The position numbers were made by a program, and so were the translations under genes. A stretch of 64,000 bases of DNA from Salinicoccus carnicancri Crm. Its GTDB lineage: Bacteria; Bacillota; Bacilli; Staphylococcales; Salinicoccaceae. Under the pieces are notes generated by a model. It searched no databases. It was not told the DNA's origin and was given only the letters and a program-made list of their open reading frames with translations. The stretch lies in the NCBI RefSeq assembly GCF_000330705.1, contig NZ_ANAM01000006.1:248001-312000 (forward strand), read 5' to 3'. Positions 61,118-64,000 of this stretch are shown in pieces (positions within the stretch are counted from its first letter, which is position 1; every line of letters starts with the position of its first letter).

Positions 61118-61576
61118 ATGCTGCAGTTAGATATTCAAGATTTGGACTTTTTTGCCACTCGGGATGCGGTCTACGATTTACTCAAAGAATATAGAAAACT
61201 ACTCATGATCGTTCCTGTGAGGGACATGCCATCAGTGACTCAATCATTCAGCTTCATTCCACCGTGCACCAATAAAAGCATGAACAGCATTGAGCAGTCT
61301 GCAGAGCGCAATATACGCAGGCAGCAGTTATTACAGAAACGGAATGAATTGATGGATAAACTGCATCATGCGATAGAGGAGCTCAAACCTTATGAAAAGC
61401 ATATCATCGTGTATTCGCAGATGCAGGAAGACAAGATGATGGATGTAGACATCTATACCGAATTGGGCATCAGTCGTACCAAATACTACGAATTAAAGAA
61501 TGATGCAATCGTCCGTCTGGCATTCTATCTGGGCATTGAGGTCTATGAAAGTGGAAAGGAGGATGACTATGCATGA
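61118..61576 (+). CDS. ArpU-family late transcription regulator
   Basis: This 152-residue protein has a sigma-like C-terminal helix-turn-helix (YTELGISRTKYYELKNDAIV) and the ArpU/RinA-type layout found just before late genes in Firmicutes phages. It probably activates the packaging and structural operon. GAAGGAGG precedes the ATG. It overlaps the recombinase gene by 4 bases. Confidence 0.85.
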   Translation: MLQLDIQDLDFFATRDAVYDLLKEYRKLLMIVPVRDMPSVTQSFSFIPPCTNKSMNSIEQSAERNIRRQQLLQKRNELMDKLHHAIEELKPYEKHIIVYSQMQEDKMMDVDIYTELGISRTKYYELKNDAIVRLAFYLGIEVYESGKEDDYA

Positions 61577-62124
61577 ACTTCGTTGAACCCATACGCAATA
61601 CGGACATGATTGAAGCCATATTGAAGCATTTGAAGAATAAAAATGAACGGGACTACATCATGTTCCTCATCGGAATTTATTCCGGCCTGAGGATTTCAGA
61701 CATACTCCAGCTGCGAGTGGAGCACATACACACAAATGACATACGGATCCGGGAGAAGAAGACAGGTAAGCAACGGAAGATTGTGTTGAATCGGCGACTG
61801 AAAGGGCCACTGCTTGAATACATCGAAGGCAAGGATAGCTGGGAGTATCTCATAAAGAGCCGTGAGGGCTTCAATCAGCCCATCCGGAGGGATAGAGCTT
61901 ATCGCATCGTGAAAGACCTGGAGAACTACTTCCGGATGGATGCAGTGGGCACACATACACTGAGGAAGACGTTCGGCTATCACTATTACCAAGCCACGAA
62001 GGACGTGGGGACGCTGCAGAAGATATTCAACCATTCGCATCCTAACGTAACCCTGCAGTACATCGGGATCATCCAGGACGATATCGACACGGCCATGCGG
62101 GATTTCAAGTACACATACGACTAA
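61573..62124 (+). CDS. Minimal tyrosine recombinase
   Basis: This 183-residue protein is just the catalytic domain of the phage integrase/Xer fold: Arg40 (SGLRISD), Lys near 63, His128-x-x-Arg131 (THTLRK), His154 and nucleophile Tyr163 (LQYIGI). It lacks the N-terminal core-binding domain. The phage already has a serine integrase, so this enzyme is unlikely to be the integrase; homologues sit at the same place in other Firmicutes phages and their role is unclear. Confidence 0.9.
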   Translation: MNFVEPIRNTDMIEAILKHLKNKNERDYIMFLIGIYSGLRISDILQLRVEHIHTNDIRIREKKTGKQRKIVLNRRLKGPLLEYIEGKDSWEYLIKSREGFNQPIRRDRAYRIVKDLENYFRMDAVGTHTLRKTFGYHYYQATKDVGTLQKIFNHSHPNVTLQYIGIIQDDIDTAMRDFKYTYD

Positions 62125-62152
62125 AAGCATCACTTTAGTCGTATCTCTTTTA
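62115..62152 (+). terminator. Hairpin at the end of the recombinase gene
   Basis: The perfect 11-bp stem ATACGACTAAA/TTTAGTCGTAT with an 8-base loop is followed by CTCTTTTA. It probably ends the early transcript. Confidence 0.65.
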
Positions 62153-62193
62153 GCCGTCAGTGATTCATAATGCGACAACGTGTTTCTCATGTT

Positions 62194-62221
62194 TTGAGGG
62201 TATGGGCTCACACCTTATGTA
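62194..62221 (+). promoter_or_regulatory. Possible late promoter with internal palindrome
   Basis: TTGAGG and TATGTA are 16 bases apart; the spacer holds the imperfect palindrome GGTATGGGCTCACACC (62199-62214, 12 of 16 positions symmetric). It lies between the terminator hairpin and the next gene. It could bind the ArpU-like activator or the tyrosine recombinase. Confidence 0.4.
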
Positions 62222-62292
62222 TCAAGGCGTTTAAGCGTTATTACCAGAAATACAGAATATAAGATATGTATTACTCAAGGGAGGATAAAGGA

Positions 62293-62937
62293 ATGAATAT
62301 AAATTTAAAAGAGTATCCAGTAATAAACTCACTGATAGAGGATGAAGGTTGCAGAATAACTTATGAAGAATCTGGAAGTTTGAAGGGTGATTTTAAAATT
62401 AGTTATCGTCTGGAATCATCAAGAGGCCGAAGAATTTCAGATGCATCTTCAATAGTTTCTAAAGAAAAGGCACTCAATTCTTTGGAACAGAGAGTGAGAA
62501 AGAAGATGAATGAAGAATATGATGATGCACGTCCATTCGATAATCTCCGAAAAGACATAAGAAGAATTAATTTGCTTCATGAAACAAAGCGTGGAAGTCA
62601 TCCACAAGTCGGCGGTTATAGTGACCCAATGACATCGTGGGGAATAAACGAAGTAACAGATGTAGAAGAAACTGATGTAGAAATCAATCTCGGTGGCGCG
62701 GGTAACGTCATCATCAAATTTGATGCATTGAAAGATGGTAGCGGAGTATTAGTCAGTTCACAAGGCATCAGCGGTTTCTTCTTGAAGAACAGTATTGGGT
62801 TAGTGCTCGAAGCGATAGCCAGTTATTTATATGTAGACAAAGAAATTAGAAAAGCAGAAATGCAGAAGAAGATGGAACAATCAAGAACATATCAAAGACA
62901 GTTTAAGAATGCTTTAAAAAAAGCTAAGGGAGAGTGA
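62293..62937 (+). CDS. Hypothetical phage protein
   Basis: A 214-residue charged protein has an N-terminal alpha/beta part (KISYRLESSRGRRISDASSI), a middle GSHPQVGGYSDP and a C-terminal basic helix (KKMEQSRTYQRQFKNALKK). GGGAGG and AAAGG precede the ATG at 62293. It is richer in AT than the genes before it. No family is recognised. Confidence 0.7.
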   Translation: MNINLKEYPVINSLIEDEGCRITYEESGSLKGDFKISYRLESSRGRRISDASSIVSKEKALNSLEQRVRKKMNEEYDDARPFDNLRKDIRRINLLHETKRGSHPQVGGYSDPMTSWGINEVTDVEETDVEINLGGAGNVIIKFDALKDGSGVLVSSQGISGFFLKNSIGLVLEAIASYLYVDKEIRKAEMQKKMEQSRTYQRQFKNALKKAKGE

Positions 62938-62942
62938 GCAGG

Positions 62943-63218
62943 ATGCCTAATATAACCCTTAAATTAAGCGAGGAAACATTATTCCAATTACTTCATGCAA
63001 CCGCGCAATCCAGTTGTGGATATTTCACGTCATACGATGATAAGCCAATTCCCTTATCAATGTTACACTGCTGTGATTATAACGAGACGGTACACAAGTT
63101 ATTAGAGCAACTGGCCGATTTAAAATTTGAGGATGAAGATAATAAAGAGTATTACGAGATATTGAAAAAAGAATATGCCGATACGCTTCGGGATTTGAAT
63201 GGGAGTGATTCCGATTGA
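62943..63218 (+). CDS. Hypothetical phage protein
   Basis: A 91-residue acidic protein (NITLKLSEETLFQLLHATA; EYYEILKKEYADTLRDL). The ATG at 62943 is the likely start; a GTG at 62934 overlapping the previous stop is the alternative. No family is recognised. Confidence 0.65.
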   Translation: MPNITLKLSEETLFQLLHATAQSSCGYFTSYDDKPIPLSMLHCCDYNETVHKLLEQLADLKFEDEDNKEYYEILKKEYADTLRDLNGSDSD

Positions 63219-63376
63219 GGATATTCATCTGCGGAGTAATAGCTGCCCTGATCATCGGATTTGCATGGGGAGTGTTCATACCGGACGACGAATATCTAGA
63301 GTTAGGGAATCAAGCAGTTATTGCAGCATTCATTTGTGGGGCAGCATCACAAGCGATTAAACAATTTAAGGAGTGA
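63215..63376 (+). CDS. Small phage membrane protein
   Basis: A 53-residue ORF with a TTG start (overlapping the previous stop) and GGGAGTG upstream. Hydrophobic segments span about residues 3-20 and 33-46. No family is recognised. Confidence 0.55.
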   Translation: MRIFICGVIAALIIGFAWGVFIPDDEYLELGNQAVIAAFICGAASQAIKQFKE

Positions 63377-63381
63377 GTAGA

Positions 63382-63723
63382 ATGCAGATAAGAGACATCG
63401 ACTTGATGATTAAGATATTAGATAACCCGATACGATATGAGGGAATACAAGAAGATTGGCATACTTCATACCAGTTATATCTGTTAGCTGATATGGGTTA
63501 CATCGACGCAACGGTAGTAACAGTTGGCAGCGATAAAGAAATCTATTCTAATATTAAAGTCTCGTCAGTTGGTAAAGATTTCGTTTTTTTATTGGGCAAC
63601 CGAAATATTTATAGAGCAGTTGATATAAGATTGAAGAGCAAAGGTTACAGCATTAAAAAAATGAACTTCGACATAATATTGAGGTTGGCAAAGAAAGAAA
63701 TAGAGGAAATATTATATAAATAG
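63382..63723 (+). CDS. DUF2513-like phage protein
   Basis: A 113-residue protein whose layout (DIDLMIKILDNP, YQLYLLADMGYIDA, VSSVGKDFVFLLGNR, a C-terminal helix ILRLAKKEIEEIL) resembles DUF2513 proteins common in phages. AAGGAG lies 8 bases before the ATG at 63382. Family assignment is tentative. Confidence 0.6.
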   Translation: MQIRDIDLMIKILDNPIRYEGIQEDWHTSYQLYLLADMGYIDATVVTVGSDKEIYSNIKVSSVGKDFVFLLGNRNIYRAVDIRLKSKGYSIKKMNFDIILRLAKKEIEEILYK

Positions 63724-63730
63724 AAACATT

Positions 63731-63767
63731 AAAGATGAAGAGATTATTTCTCCTCTTCATCTTTATC
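63731..63767. terminator. Bidirectional terminator
   Basis: The stem AAAGATGAAGAG/CTCTTCATCTTT is flanked by A/T-rich ends. It overlaps the 3' end of the leftward gene and follows the rightward operon. Confidence 0.75.
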
Positions 63768-63986
63768 ATATTCTTTAATATATTTTTTTGATGCTTTCCT
63801 TATAGGTTCTTCCCATGTAGAAAATAATAGATAGAAAAGATTTGTATCAGTAACAGATGTGTATATTAATATTCCCATGCTAAAATACAAATATCCTTTA
63901 GAAGCAGCTAATATTAACCAACGTTTAAGCTGATCGATATCAATATACTTATATGTTTCATCATCTAAGTCATCGACTGTTAACAT
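63744..63986 (-). CDS. Leftward hypothetical phage protein (possible moron), start uncertain
   Basis: An ORF of at least 80 residues has one or two hydrophobic segments (about 23-55) and a highly acidic/basic C-terminus. It reads against the phage early operon. No ribosome site is visible in the 14 bases left upstream and the frame stays open to the window edge, so it may start further right. Candidate lysogenic-conversion or superinfection gene; unproven. Confidence 0.55.
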   Translation of the reverse strand: MLTVDDLDDETYKYIDIDQLKRWLILAASKGYLYFSMGILIYTSVTDTNLFYLLFSTWEEPIRKASKKYIKEYDKDEEEK

Positions 63987-64000
63987 AGATGTTTGGTAAA

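Larger units (their letters stand above)
50756..64000. mobile_element. Left part of an integrated siphovirus-like prophage
   Basis: The region has a serine integrase, repressor/protease, Cro-like and antirepressor genes, replication genes, dUTPase and an ArpU-type regulator in canonical order, and lower GC than the flanking chromosome. Lysogeny genes read leftward, early genes rightward. No terminase, portal or capsid genes appear before the window ends, so the right boundary is unknown. The left boundary is inferred from the integrase position and the truncated host gene. Confidence 0.95.

Noticed and set aside
50756-64000. CRISPR array, toxin-antitoxin or restriction system in the prophage
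   Set aside because: I saw no regularly spaced repeats, no cas-like proteins and no recognisable toxin, antitoxin or methylase sequences in this part of the prophage.
1-64000. tRNA or rRNA genes
   Set aside because: I looked for T-loop (GGTTCGA-type) strings with matching acceptor stems and for rRNA landmarks and found none convincing; a covariance-model scan would be decisive.

Overview
The window is a low-to-moderate GC Firmicutes chromosome, most likely Staphylococcaceae and probably Salinicoccus or a close relative. The gene order (recA, rny, ymdB, korAB; ricA, mutS, mutL; miaA, hfq, gpx, hflX, ynbB; lexA, sosA, ynzC-type gene, tkt, yneF; ccdA, ccdC, yneK) follows staphylococcal and Bacillus synteny, and the proteins resemble staphylococcal ones, while base composition looks richer in GC than Staphylococcus. 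The genus is inference, not proven.

Layout. 1-6.7 kb: recA, RNase Y, the YmdB phosphodiesterase and a two-subunit 2-oxoacid:ferredoxin oxidoreductase. 6.7-10.3 kb: a heterodimeric ABC exporter of YfiBC type. 10.3-14.4 kb: a TPP riboswitch and a YkoEDC ECF transporter for a thiamine compound, then ricA and a ThiW S-component. 14.4-24 kb: mutSL, a lipase-like hydrolase, miaA, hfq, a glutathione peroxidase, hflX and a YnbB-type PLP enzyme. 24-31.8 kb: a SAM riboswitch with a flavin monooxygenase, a DUF2975/XRE pair, a KynB-like cyclase, panE facing panBCD, and a CAP-domain protein. 31.8-39.4 kb: a putative SigB-driven 25-residue peptide, lexA and sosA diverging from a region with three LexA boxes, tkt, yneF, a solute-binding lipoprotein and an AbgT transporter. 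39.4-44.8 kb: a betaine-homocysteine methyltransferase-like gene under a second SAM riboswitch (minus strand), and a TPP riboswitch with tenI-thiO-thiS-thiG-thiF. 45-50.7 kb: a second heterodimeric exporter (YheIH type), ccdA/ccdC, yneK, and a DUF1659/DUF2922 pair.

From about 50.76 kb to the right edge lies the left part of a prophage. It has a leftward lysogeny operon (cI-like repressor, ImmA-type protease, large serine integrase), a divergent control region with four related operators, and a long rightward early operon with antirepressor, replication protein carrying an internal iteron/AT-rich origin-like array, helicase loader, DnaB helicase, many small unknown genes, dUTPase, ArpU-type late regulator and a minimal tyrosine recombinase. 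The prophage appears to have cut off the 3' end of the DUF2922 gene. The structural genes and attR lie beyond the window.

Recurring themes are thiamine supply (three loci, two TPP riboswitches), SAM-controlled sulfur and methyl metabolism (two S-boxes), and DNA repair/SOS (recA, mutSL, lexA, sosA). The least explained signals are a conserved C-terminal motif shared by a tiny chromosomal ORF and a tiny phage ORF, the second phage recombinase with its adjacent palindrome, and a glutathione peroxidase with altered active-site residues.
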